The notes under the pieces are model-generated. The model saw nothing but the letters and a program-made list of their open reading frames with translations. It had not been told where the DNA came from and ran no database searches. DNA of 64,000 bases from Amycolatopsis palatopharyngis. Lineage in GTDB: Bacteria; Actinomycetota; Actinomycetes; Mycobacteriales; Pseudonocardiaceae. This document shows positions 6,944 through 15,291 of the stretch, piece after piece. Positions within the stretch are counted from its first letter, which is position 1; every line of letters begins with the position of its first letter. Position numbers and translations under genes: made by a program. The stretch lies in the NCBI RefSeq assembly GCF_003385185.1, contig NZ_PQHZ01000020.1, positions 45,984-109,983 of the forward strand. Direction: 5' to 3'.

Positions 6944-8098
6944 TTATCGAGATTCAGATGCGCGGAGAGGGCCGAGGAGCCCACCCACCGTCTGCCCGAC
7001 GGTCGTGACCACACCATCCAGCGGCGCCGACACGCTGACCGGCAGCTCGGCGATCGGTGCGGGTGCGGGAGTCGGTGCGGGAGTCGGTGCGGGAGTCGGT
7101 GCGGGAGGCTTAACCGGCTCGGCGGGCGCGGACCTCGCCGGAGCGGGGTCGGCCACACCACCGCGCGATGCCGAGGCTGGGCGAGCCGGAGCGCGGTCGA
7201 CGTTCTCGCCGTGTGTCGGGTCCTGGTCTGCGTTTCCGGGCGCGTCCGGGACTGCGAACGACCCGGCGGAATAAGCTCGCATCCAGGCCATGACCTTGTT
7301 CAAATAATCCTCAGACCTGTTGTAACTGAGGATGGCACTGCGCAGTCCCGTCGCGGTTTTAAGGTCGCGATCGGCCGCGCAGAGATACCGCCCCGCCGAC
7401 TCCGAGGAATCGTAGATGTTCTGCACATCAGCGTTGCCGTCACCCGATCCATCCGTGCCCCACTTTTCCCATGTCGACGGAATGAACTGCATTGGGCCGG
7501 CAGCACGTGCCCACTGCCCGCTCTGCCGGTCGACGATACTCGCGAAACCTGGCGAACCGTCCAGGGCGGGGCCGTAAATCGGGCGGACCATTGTTCCCTG
7601 TGCGTCAACGTCGCCACGTCGGGCGTGGTTCGACTCGATCTTGCCGATACCCGCGAGCAACACCCAAGCCAGGTGACAGCCCGGATTCTCGCGAGCTAGC
7701 AAGGTCTCGGCCCGACGGTAGGCGTCGAGAACCGTGGCCGGAATGCCCGAACTCGCACCAGGTCCGGTGGCAGCGCCGCGTCGGTGGCCCACCGGCGCGG
7801 CGAGCGGCGGCAGCACCGAAACTTCTGGGAGCGTAACTGGGAGCCGGGCCCCGGACACGAACGACCATGCCTGCGGAACCGGCGTGGTCGCCTGTGCCCG
7901 GTCCGTCGTGAAAAGGGGCAGGCGCCGCCCATCGGCGACGGGTTCGACCAGCAGCACCCCGCTGCCGACCACGACCGCGCTCGTCAGCGCGACTGCGGCG
8001 TAGGCGGCAGAGCTGATCCGGTGACATTTTTCCATCTTCCTTCGCTTTGTCCGAGCCCTGTGACTGCCTTTGCTGCGATTCCCGATCGATGCTGCCAT
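6944..8098 (-). CDS. Membrane-anchored lytic transglycosylase
   Basis: A 384-residue protein with a basic N-terminus, one transmembrane segment (about 33-52), a linker, an SLT-type lysozyme-fold domain (about 130-280) and a Pro/Ala-rich tail. The catalytic Glu is E155 in GKIESNH; the fold signature AAGPMQFIPSTWEKWG and the downstream ILSYNRSEDYLNKV are clear. The family cleaves peptidoglycan glycan strands outside the membrane. The start at 8098 has AGAAGGG 8 nt upstream; an internal ATG at 8035 has its purine stretch too close. The gene lies antisense between two parts of the catabolic cluster and shares its upstream region with mhpB. The tail is encoded by a 12-bp tandem repeat. Confidence 0.85.
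   Translation of the reverse strand: MAASIGNRSKGSHRARTKRRKMEKCHRISSAAYAAVALTSAVVVGSGVLLVEPVADGRRLPLFTTDRAQATTPVPQAWSFVSGARLPVTLPEVSVLPPLAAPVGHRRGAATGPGASSGIPATVLDAYRRAETLLARENPGCHLAWVLLAGIGKIESNHARRGDVDAQGTMVRPIYGPALDGSPGFASIVDRQSGQWARAAGPMQFIPSTWEKWGTDGSGDGNADVQNIYDSSESAGRYLCAADRDLKTATGLRSAILSYNRSEDYLNKVMAWMRAYSAGSFAVPDAPGNADQDPTHGENVDRAPARPASASRGGVADPAPARSAPAEPVKPPAPTPAPTPAPTPAPAPIAELPVSVSAPLDGVVTTVGQTVGGLLGPLRASESR
7056..7108 (-). repeat. 12-bp tandem repeat coding for Pro-Thr-Pro-Ala
   Basis: The unit GGTGCGGGAGTC occurs about four times, with a shortened first copy. On the minus strand it encodes repeated PTPA in the wall-spanning tail of the transglycosylase. Copy number may vary between strains. 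Confidence 0.8.
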
Positions 8099-8140
8099 GC
8101 CAGATGCCCTTCTGTTGCCTCGTCGAAACCAGGGGTGCTA

Positions 8141-8154
8141 AGATTCTAGCATGT
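8141..8154 (+). promoter_or_regulatory. Candidate GntR operator, copy 3 (mhpB)
   Basis: AGATTCTAGCATGT lies 41 nt before the mhpB start and also upstream of the divergent transglycosylase gene. It differs by one base from the copy before the hydrolase operon, about 6.9 kb away. The spacing to the coding start resembles that of copy 2. Confidence 0.6.
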
Positions 8155-8169
8155 TTCACCTGGAACATG
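8150..8169 (+). promoter_or_regulatory. 20-bp imperfect palindrome overlapping the GntR site
   Basis: CATGTTTCACCTGGAACATG has 9-bp arms with one mismatch around CC. It overlaps the last bases of the AGATTCTAG motif. It may be the operator of a second regulator, for example the LuxR-type protein downstream. It also resembles parS at 14 of 16 bases, but lacks the central CG. Confidence 0.4.
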
Positions 8170-8194
8170 AGTACAAAGAAAGGCTGGTGGCTCG

Positions 8195-9139
8195 ATGCCC
8201 GTTGCTGTGTGCGCCCTGTCCCATTCGCCGCTGATCGGGTTCAACCATCCGGCGAAAGCTGTCGAGAAGCGAGTCGAGATGGCTTTCGACCAGGCGCGAA
8301 GTTTCATCGCGGAATTCGATCCAAACCTCGTTGTGCTCTTCGCGCCCGATCACTACAATGGCTTCTTCTACGACATGATGCCGCAATTCTGTATCGGAAC
8401 GCACGCCACCGCGCTCGGTGATTACAACACTCCGGCTGGCGAACTCTCGGTCGCCAAATCCGCGCGGACAATGGCCAAGGACGTGCTGGCGGCCGGGATC
8501 GATATCGCCGTGTCCGAACGGATGTACGTCGACCACGGGTTTTCCCAGCCGCTGCAGATCCTTTTCGACGGGCTCGACAAAGTTCCCGTCGTCCCCATCT
8601 TCATTAACTCGGTTGCCACACCACTCTGCCCCGTCGGCCGCATCCGGCAACTCGGCACGGCGGTCGGCCACGCGAGCGCACACATCGCCGAGCAGCGCGT
8701 GCTGTTCCTCGGCTCCGGCGGACTCTCGCACGATCCCCCGGTGCCGCAACTGGAAAACGCCACCGAAGAGGTCGCCGCCCGGCTGATCGACGGCCGTAAC
8801 CCGACGCCTGAAGAGCGCGCACGGCGGCAGTCCAGGGTGATCGCCTCCGGTCTGGAGCTAGCCGCGGGCACGTCGTCGATGCGGCCGATCAATCCGGAGT
8901 GGGATCGACAGTTCCTTGATCTGATTTCGGCAGGCGAGCTCCAGCACGTCGACGCCTGGGACAACGCATGGTTCGCCGAGCAGGCTGGGAACTCCTCACA
9001 CGAGGTGCGAACCTGGATCGCCGCGTACGCCGCGATGGCAGCCCGCGGGAATTACGTGATTAACTACCGGTTCTACGAGCCGGTACCAGAGTGGGTTGCG
9101 GGATTCGCCGTCACCACAGCCGTTTCCGCCGACGCCTGA
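8195..9139 (+). CDS. mhpB: 3-carboxyethylcatechol 2,3-dioxygenase (MhpB type)
   Basis: A 314-residue LigB-superfamily (type II) extradiol dioxygenase, the same length as E. coli MhpB as I remember it. It keeps the family signatures CALSHSPLIG, VVLFAPDHYNGFFYD, DHGFSQPL, FINSVATPL and VLFLGSGGLSHDPPVP, including the His residues that bind Fe(II) and act as acid/base. MhpB opens 2,3-dihydroxyphenylpropionate or 2,3-dihydroxycinnamate. It is unrelated in fold to the VOC dioxygenase at 4888-5763, so the cluster has two different ring-cleaving enzymes. AAAGG lies about 10 nt before the ATG. The upstream operator ties it to the GntR regulon. The exact substrate here is inferred from family only. 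Confidence 0.92.
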   Translation: MPVAVCALSHSPLIGFNHPAKAVEKRVEMAFDQARSFIAEFDPNLVVLFAPDHYNGFFYDMMPQFCIGTHATALGDYNTPAGELSVAKSARTMAKDVLAAGIDIAVSERMYVDHGFSQPLQILFDGLDKVPVVPIFINSVATPLCPVGRIRQLGTAVGHASAHIAEQRVLFLGSGGLSHDPPVPQLENATEEVAARLIDGRNPTPEERARRQSRVIASGLELAAGTSSMRPINPEWDRQFLDLISAGELQHVDAWDNAWFAEQAGNSSHEVRTWIAAYAAMAARGNYVINYRFYEPVPEWVAGFAVTTAVSADA

Positions 9140-9232
9140 TCCTCAAGGCACAGCGCCGCGCCGGACGCGTTCGACGACGAGGTCACGAGCGGGTCCGGCG
9201 CCCCGTGTCTCGTCCCGGCTTGAGAGGAAACC

Positions 9233-10393
9233 ATGAAGTCAACGTTGACTCCGCCTCGGCTCGGCCGAGGGCACCGTATTCCCAAAGTCGTCTTGCGCGA
9301 GATCCGGGCGGTCACCGCACGAGCCCGGGCTCTGTTCGGCGGTGGTCCAGACCCGGACGTGGCCGACGATTTCGTTGCCGCGCACGAGATTCTGGCCGAA
9401 ATCGCCGAGCGGGTCGGCCAACGTGCCACCGCAGGCCATACCGGCGAGGTCCTGAACCTGTTCATCGAGGTCTCCGATGTCCGCGAGCGACTGCGACAGG
9501 CTCAACTCGAACTCCGCGTGAGAGTCCACACTCAAGTCCAGGAAGCATTGGACCGGTTGCAGGACGCGCGCTCGGTGGCCCGGCTCGTGGAACGCGTGCC
9601 GGAGGCCGTATGCCAGCTCGGCTTCGACCGAGCGCTGTTCTCCGAGATCCGCGAATCGGTGTGGATACCACAGTCCTGCACCGTGCTGGGTGATCCCGGC
9701 TGGGCTGCGGAGATCCTGCGGATCGGCCGCACGGAATCCCCGGTGCTGGACCGCACCCTCGTCGAGACCGAGGCCGTGCGCAGACGACGTGCGCTGCTCG
9801 TCGCGGATACGCAGCGCGAAGTACGTGGGCTCGCCTGCCTGGTCGAGGCCGCTCGAATGGAGTCCTATGTGGTCGCTCCCGTGCTCAGCGACGACGGCGT
9901 CCTCGGGCTGGTGCACGCGGACCGGCACGTCCAGAGGCGTCAGGTCGACGAGTTAGACCGCGAGGTGTTCGGCATGTTCGCCCAGGGGCTCGGCATCGTG
10001 TTCCGCCGCACCGTGCTGGTCGAACGCGTCCAGTCGCTGCGGACCGAGGTCGATCAGTTCACGATGAACATCGCCAACACCATGGACCGGATCCTGAGTA
10101 CCGGCCTCCCGGCTGCACCGGTCATCGGTGACCCCGTGGTGCCGCCGCCCGGCCCGGTGCCGACCCGGTCCTTCGTGGAGTCCGCGCTCACCCCGCGTCA
10201 GCTGGAAGTACTCAGGCTTTTGGGCGACGGCAAGACCAACGCAGGAATCGCCACCCGGCTGACGATCTCCGAGGACACAGCCAAGTCCCACGTCAAGCAT
10301 ATCCTGCGCAAGCTCGGCGCCGCGAACCGTGCCGAAGCGGTCTCGCTCTTCCTGCGGACGCAGCAAGCCCGGGGCGCGCCCGATTCCTCCTGA
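9233..10393 (+). CDS. GAF-LuxR family transcriptional regulator
   Basis: A 386-residue protein with a helical N-terminus, a GAF-like sensory region (about 110-250, containing FDRALFSEIRESVWIPQSC and SYVVAPVLSDDGVLGLVHAD) and a C-terminal LuxR helix-turn-helix (about 315-375; LTPRQLEVLRLLGDGKTNAGIA, then TAKSHVKHILRKLGA). There is no receiver domain, so it is not a classical response regulator. GAGAGGAAACC precedes the ATG. It follows mhpB by 93 nt and ends 3 nt from the end of the convergent mce operon. I infer that it may sense an aromatic compound and act on the catabolic genes, the mce operon, or both. Confidence 0.87.
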   Translation: MKSTLTPPRLGRGHRIPKVVLREIRAVTARARALFGGGPDPDVADDFVAAHEILAEIAERVGQRATAGHTGEVLNLFIEVSDVRERLRQAQLELRVRVHTQVQEALDRLQDARSVARLVERVPEAVCQLGFDRALFSEIRESVWIPQSCTVLGDPGWAAEILRIGRTESPVLDRTLVETEAVRRRRALLVADTQREVRGLACLVEAARMESYVVAPVLSDDGVLGLVHADRHVQRRQVDELDREVFGMFAQGLGIVFRRTVLVERVQSLRTEVDQFTMNIANTMDRILSTGLPAAPVIGDPVVPPPGPVPTRSFVESALTPRQLEVLRLLGDGKTNAGIATRLTISEDTAKSHVKHILRKLGAANRAEAVSLFLRTQQARGAPDSS

Positions 10394-10396
10394 GCC

Positions 10397-10606
10397 TCAC
10401 CAGAGGCTCCAAATCGCGGCGAGCGTGAACACCACGCCGATGACCTGGAGCGCATATCCGCTTCCCCGCAGCTTCCTGATCCGTCTCAGACGCTCGGTTT
10501 TCGGCAAGGTCGGGCTGATCCGCACTGCCGCCGCGCGGCGGCCCCACCGTCCTATCGTCAGCAGTACCGCACCCACAGCCGCGAGCACCGCGAAGTCCAC
10601 GATCAT
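10397..10606 (-). CDS. Small membrane protein, last gene of the mce operon
   Basis: A 69-residue protein with two transmembrane helices (about 2-20 and 52-68) and a basic loop (RISPTLPKTERLRRIRKLRG) between them. ATG 10606 overlaps the PpiC stop by 4 nt, which decides the start against a longer frame that reads back into the foldase gene. Its hairpin topology and translational coupling suggest a small accessory subunit. No family was recognised. Confidence 0.7.
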   Translation of the reverse strand: MIVDFAVLAAVGAVLLTIGRWGRRAAAVRISPTLPKTERLRRIRKLRGSGYALQVIGVVFTLAAIWSLW

Positions 10607-11715
10607 CGCGGCGGCTGGGGATGCCCGGGCGCCTGTCCCGGGATCTGTCCCGGCGACGGCGACCAGCCCGGCGCCTGCTGCGGCGGTGCGGACGGGTCGG
10701 CCGGGCGGTATGCGTCGGCGTACCGCACGTCCGCACCCACGAGTTTCGCTCCGAGCCATTCTCGCCACGTTGCGAGCGCCTTCTCCAGCACTAGTTGCTG
10801 CTTCAGCTGGTCCTTCACCTGGTCGAAGACTGCGGGCTGTGGCGGCAGGACCTGGCGGACCCGGCCAACGTTCCAGCCATGAGTGGTTTGCGTGGGACCG
10901 AAAAGGCCGCCGGCGGGTACCGCGAACGCCGCCTTCGCGTATCCGTCCTCGAGCTGCGCCGCCGTCACCTGGCCGAGATCGCCGCCCTTGTCGCGCGTGG
11001 CGCCGTCCAGACTCCGCTGAGCGACGAGAGTTTCGAACGGTGTCCCGGCGTTGAGGTCGGCGAGCACCTGGTCTGCGTCCTCTTTCGTCCGTACCACGAT
11101 ATTGGTGATCTGCCGTCGTTCCGGATTGCCCAGCTGCTCCTTCCGCTGGGCGAACGCGTCCGCGACCTCGATGTCGCTGACCGAACTCCCCTTGGTGACC
11201 GAATCGAACAACTGCGAAACCGCGAGCTGTCGCTTGATCTCGTCGAGCACCGCGTCCTCGGACGTCCCGGTGGTGCCAAGCGCCTGTACGAACTTGCTCC
11301 TCGCGTCCGGCCCTTCACCGATCCGCTCGGAGATGAACCGGGTCAGAACGTCCTGCGCCGCCTTGTCCGCGATGACGATCCCGCGATCGCGCGCCGCACG
11401 CTCCAGCACCATGCCCACGGCGACCGCCTTCGCCGTGTCCCGGCGAAATGCTTCCGACTTCACGGTGTCCTGCGCGTCCGGTGGCTGTACCCCGTAGAGC
11501 GCCTTCAGGGTCTGGATCCGGTCCTGCAAATTCTCGACCGTCTCGGTCTGGTCGCCGTATGTGAAGACCACGCCGTCTGGCAGATCGTCAGCGCGCGACG
11601 ACCACCAGGCGAGCCCGGAGCCGCTAAGCAGCACCACGAGCGTCAGTATGGTCAGGATGCGCCAGCTGCGCCTGCGGGGCAGTCGGATCTTGCCGGGCAG
11701 TGCGGTGAGTTTCAT
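10603..11715 (-). CDS. PpiC-type peptidyl-prolyl isomerase, membrane-anchored
   Basis: A 370-residue protein with a basic N-terminus, one membrane anchor (about 20-38), a SurA-like helical N domain, a PpiC/parvulin domain (about 195-290; RRQITNIVVRTKEDADQVL, GGDLGQVTAAQL, VGRVRQVLPP) and a Pro/Gln-rich tail. The catalytic part faces outside. Such foldases help secreted or membrane proteins fold. ATG 11715 overlaps the MMPL stop (ATGA), fixing the start. Finding it in an mce operon suggests that it folds or stabilises the Mce or MMPL components, which is inference. Confidence 0.82.
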   Translation of the reverse strand: MKLTALPGKIRLPRRRSWRILTILTLVVLLSGSGLAWWSSRADDLPDGVVFTYGDQTETVENLQDRIQTLKALYGVQPPDAQDTVKSEAFRRDTAKAVAVGMVLERAARDRGIVIADKAAQDVLTRFISERIGEGPDARSKFVQALGTTGTSEDAVLDEIKRQLAVSQLFDSVTKGSSVSDIEVADAFAQRKEQLGNPERRQITNIVVRTKEDADQVLADLNAGTPFETLVAQRSLDGATRDKGGDLGQVTAAQLEDGYAKAAFAVPAGGLFGPTQTTHGWNVGRVRQVLPPQPAVFDQVKDQLKQQLVLEKALATWREWLGAKLVGADVRYADAYRPADPSAPPQQAPGWSPSPGQIPGQAPGHPQPPR

Positions 11716-13985
11716 GAGTTGACTCCCACGAGTAGATCGGGCACTGGGGTGGTTTCGGAAGAGGGACCGGACCGGGTGCGGGTGGGCGCGAGCCAGACCA
11801 CGAGCCACGCGGCAGCTATGGACAGCAAGACGGCGGCCGCGAGCAGTAGTCCGAACTGCCGGATCGCGTCGAGCCGCGAGAGCGCGAGCGCGAGGTAGCC
11901 GACGGTCGAGACCGCAGCGACCAGCAGCACGGATCTGCGCAACACGAGGTCGCGACGCCGTTCGGCCTCGGCCAGCAATACCGTGAACTCGCAGCCGACG
12001 GCGGCGATGAGGGAGCCCAGCGCCATCGTAATCGGCGTCAGGGAGATCCCGGTCATTCCGATGCCGAGCAGGCCTATACCGGTCGCGACGAGTGCGGCAG
12101 TGACCGCGCGCAGCGCGTCCTTACGCCTGGCGAGCACCACTACGAGCACCAGCCCTGCGACGGCGATGCCGAGCCCGTTCGTCCAGAACCGGTTTTCGGA
12201 CACGAGCTCGTACCCGCGCGCGGCGACGACCGGCAGACCCGTCAGCTCGGCGTGGTACCCCGGCGGTGCCGGAGGAAGTTGGTTCAGCAAGTCGTCGCGC
12301 AGGCCGACCAGGCCCTCGACGTCATTGAGCCGGACCCCGAACGAGAGCACGGATTCCTGCCCGTCGGCCCGCAGGACCGAACCGGTGAGGTAGGGCGGCA
12401 GCAACCGGACGGCCGCGGTGATTTCGTCCTTGGTGGGCGCGGGCCCGAGAAAGTTCAGCAATGTCGGCAGCGAAACGACCGGGCGGAGGCGGTCCCCGTG
12501 CCGAGCGATGGTCACGTCCTGGGCCTGGCGCAGCCAGTCCAGCGCTTCCGGAGAGGTGACATCTGGGCCGTGCAGGACGACGTCGACCTCGCCCGAGGAG
12601 CCGATGACCTGCTCGACCCGCTTCGCGTCTTCGAACGCGGGCAACCCGTGCACGAAGCTCTCGATATCGCTCTGCAGTGACACCTTCGGCAACATCGCCC
12701 AGCCGCCGGCCGCGAGCACCGCCACTACCAGCCCCACACCCAACCGAACCGGCAAACTCGCCTTGCGTCCATTTCGGGCAACAGTGGATTCGGGCTCCAC
12801 GTCGACCGGCCGGAACAACAAGCCGATGGCGAAGGCCACCAGCACACCGATACCGAGTGCGATGCCGAGATCCTGCACGAATGGCAGCGGCGCGAATGCC
12901 AGCGCACCGAACGCGGCCGCCGTGGCCGCCGCGACTGCGAACACCACCCGTCGGTCGGCCCGCCGTGACAGGTAGGTCGGGAAATCGCTGCCGACGCCGA
13001 GCAACACCGGCAGGAACGCCACCACCCCGAGTGACAGCGGCCGGCCGAGCCAACCGAACACCGCCACAGTCACCGCGGCGGCGGTCAGCGAGCCGGCGAG
13101 TGGGAGCAGCCGACGCCGGCGCCGGTGCCACGGCACGAGCAGGAAACACAGTGCGATCGCTAGCAGGGCTGCACCACCGAGCAGGGGCAGTTCCGCACGG
13201 ACCTCGTCTGCCAGTGCACCGGCCATAGCGGGAACCCCGGACACGGTCACCGTCGCCCCGTCGACGCGGGCCGCATCGACTGTGTCCCGTACGCCCTGGA
13301 CGAGCCCTTCGGTGGCTGCCTGATCGAGGTTCTGCCGGGGCCGCACCAGGATTGCCGCCGCCTTCGCCGACGGCACCACGAAATGCCACTGCGGTCGCGG
13401 GTTCCCGTCCGCACCGAACACCACGGCCTTGACGAACGCCTGGTTCTTCAACGTTGGCAGTCCGGCGGGCAGGGCCTGCACAAGCAGCTTGCCGTACCGC
13501 TGGTCGAACCCGCCCACCGCGTCGTCAGCAATCCTGGCGGCGGCCGCGTCGGACGCGCCGCGCTCCTTGGCCTGCGCCTGAGCCTGCGCGCGCAGCCGGT
13601 CACGGCGGCCGGACAGTTCGGCCATCAGGTCCTGCGCCCGACCAGCGACCTGGTTCAGCACGGTCCCCGGCCCGTAGACGGCCGCGACGTCGGGTAGCTT
13701 CGCGAGCTCGCCCTCCAGCTTGACCAGCGACGGCAGGTGCGGCTGGTCCAGCAGCAGCCCAGGCTGCTCCGCCTCGAGCAGCACGACCACCGGGTCGCCG
13801 CCGAAGGATCTGCTCAGCTCCTCGAACCGGGTGACGGCAGGGTCGTCACCCGGCAGCAACGAGCTGACCCCGGTCTCGATGCGCGTCCTCGCCAAGCCGG
13901 TGCCGACGAACCCGGCGAGGACGAGGAGAGCCGCTGCCATCGCAAGGACCTTGCGGGACGGGCAGCTCAGTTTGAGGCGTCTCAC
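11712..13985 (-). CDS. MMPL/RND-family transporter
   Basis: A 757-residue polytopic protein with the two-part RND layout: TM1, a large extracytoplasmic loop (about 40-255), a block of helices, a second loop (about 440-590) and a final block of helices. Tandem hydrophobic segments and motifs such as LPVLLGVGSDFPTYL and GSLIAAVGCEFTVLLAE, with an acidic residue in the membrane, fit the MmpL/HpnN group, which move lipids. It is translationally coupled to the last mce gene upstream and to the ppiC gene downstream. In mycobacteria MmpL and Mce loci are generally separate, so this fused operon is noteworthy. Confidence 0.87.
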   Translation of the reverse strand: MRRLKLSCPSRKVLAMAAALLVLAGFVGTGLARTRIETGVSSLLPGDDPAVTRFEELSRSFGGDPVVVLLEAEQPGLLLDQPHLPSLVKLEGELAKLPDVAAVYGPGTVLNQVAGRAQDLMAELSGRRDRLRAQAQAQAKERGASDAAAARIADDAVGGFDQRYGKLLVQALPAGLPTLKNQAFVKAVVFGADGNPRPQWHFVVPSAKAAAILVRPRQNLDQAATEGLVQGVRDTVDAARVDGATVTVSGVPAMAGALADEVRAELPLLGGAALLAIALCFLLVPWHRRRRRLLPLAGSLTAAAVTVAVFGWLGRPLSLGVVAFLPVLLGVGSDFPTYLSRRADRRVVFAVAAATAAAFGALAFAPLPFVQDLGIALGIGVLVAFAIGLLFRPVDVEPESTVARNGRKASLPVRLGVGLVVAVLAAGGWAMLPKVSLQSDIESFVHGLPAFEDAKRVEQVIGSSGEVDVVLHGPDVTSPEALDWLRQAQDVTIARHGDRLRPVVSLPTLLNFLGPAPTKDEITAAVRLLPPYLTGSVLRADGQESVLSFGVRLNDVEGLVGLRDDLLNQLPPAPPGYHAELTGLPVVAARGYELVSENRFWTNGLGIAVAGLVLVVVLARRKDALRAVTAALVATGIGLLGIGMTGISLTPITMALGSLIAAVGCEFTVLLAEAERRRDLVLRRSVLLVAAVSTVGYLALALSRLDAIRQFGLLLAAAVLLSIAAAWLVVWLAPTRTRSGPSSETTPVPDLLVGVNS

Positions 13986-15280
13986 TTCGGCGGATCCTTC
14001 TCGACACGCGGGTAGGAACCGGTGAACGGGCCGGGATTCGCCGACTGTCCCGGCGCCGGGAAGGGGTTGTTCTTCTTGAGCGGCCCGACGTCGATGTTCG
14101 CCGGCAGGCCCTTCACGCTCTGCTCGTTGAAAACCATGAACAGCCGGATCGCGTTGCCGTTGGCGTCACCCCGCGCCGTCACCTGGCCAATGTTGGTGAA
14201 GAACGCGGCGACGTCGCGGGCGTAGGGCACGAGATAGGACAGCATCGGGTTCACGTCGCCCAACGCCACGTTCAGAGTCGGCAGGAAATTCGACGCGTCC
14301 GCGGCTACCGCGGGCACCCGCTGCAGCGTGCCGGGAGCCGCGTCGAGTACGCCGTTCAGCGAAGGCAGCAGGCCACGCAAATCCGCGGATGCGGCCGGCA
14401 GGTCCTGCAGTGCGGCGTTGAGATCGGGCGCGGCCGCATTCAGGCCGCTCGCGACCGGGGCAAGCGCTGGCGACAACCGGCTCAGCTCACCGCTCGCGTT
14501 CTTGGCGGTGTCCATCAGGCCAGGCAGCCGCCGCAGAACCTCACGGAGCTCGGTGTCACTGCCCGCGGTCGCCTTGGTGAGCTTCTCGGCATCTGACACG
14601 AGGTCGGCAATCTGCCCCTGCCGGGTGTCCAGCGCCGCCAGCAGCTTGGCGGTGTTGCCGGTGAGCTCCTGCAGATCCCCGGACTGGGCCGCCAACGCGT
14701 CGAGCGCATCGTGGCCCTCGCGCCCGAGGTCGCCCAGGCCCTGCAGCGCCTGGGAAACACCCTCCTTGGTGTCCTTCGTACCGGCACCAAGCGAGCGGAC
14801 CAGCGAGCCCAGTGAATCCTTCGTCGGCTTGTCGAGGCTCGTGAGCACGTCGTCGAGTTCGACGGCCTCCTTGCCCGCCGACGACGGCAGCACGGTGCCG
14901 TCGGGCAGAGCAGGTCCGCGGCCGTCGGTGATCTCGAGGTAGGTCTCCTGGATCAGCGTCTTGTTCCGGACCTTGACAGTCACACCCTCGTGTAGCGGAG
15001 CGTTCCGGTCGAGCCGCATCGTGACGTGCGCGAGGTCGCCTTCGGTGCGCAACGCCTGGACCTTGCCGACCTTGACCCCTGCAATGGTGATGTCGGAGTC
15101 GTAGACCAGGTTCGACGCCGTGCGAAACTGCACCTCGGCCGTGTAACCCGCCTTGGAGATGCCGGGTAGCCGGCCACCGGAGTTCAACCACAGGTACCCG
15201 AACAGTCCGGCACAGGCGGCGATGAACACGGCCAGCACCAGGGTCCGGATGTGGGGGACATGCCTACCGGGAATCCTCAT
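13982..15280 (-). CDS. mceF: Mce-family protein, sixth in operon (MceF position)
   Basis: A 432-residue MCE/MlaD-family protein. One N-terminal membrane helix (about 12-32) is followed by the MCE domain (about 40-115; AEVQFRTASNLVYDSDITIAG, then VGKVQAL) and a long helical region (about 140-390) ending in a Pro-rich tail. The helix contains IAAC, which formally fits a lipobox, but hydrophobic residues continue after the Cys, so a plain anchor is more likely. In the family six different subunits form a tunnel that carries lipids across the envelope. The ATGA overlap couples it to the MMPL gene. The letter F is by position only. Confidence 0.85.
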   Translation of the reverse strand: MRIPGRHVPHIRTLVLAVFIAACAGLFGYLWLNSGGRLPGISKAGYTAEVQFRTASNLVYDSDITIAGVKVGKVQALRTEGDLAHVTMRLDRNAPLHEGVTVKVRNKTLIQETYLEITDGRGPALPDGTVLPSSAGKEAVELDDVLTSLDKPTKDSLGSLVRSLGAGTKDTKEGVSQALQGLGDLGREGHDALDALAAQSGDLQELTGNTAKLLAALDTRQGQIADLVSDAEKLTKATAGSDTELREVLRRLPGLMDTAKNASGELSRLSPALAPVASGLNAAAPDLNAALQDLPAASADLRGLLPSLNGVLDAAPGTLQRVPAVAADASNFLPTLNVALGDVNPMLSYLVPYARDVAAFFTNIGQVTARGDANGNAIRLFMVFNEQSVKGLPANIDVGPLKKNNPFPAPGQSANPGPFTGSYPRVEKDPPK

Positions 15281-15291
15281 TAGACACTCCC

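Noticed and set aside
8152..8167. A true parS site
   Set aside because: Only 14 of 16 bases match and the central CG is missing. No ParA/ParB genes or origin are nearby. Kept only as a possible operator.
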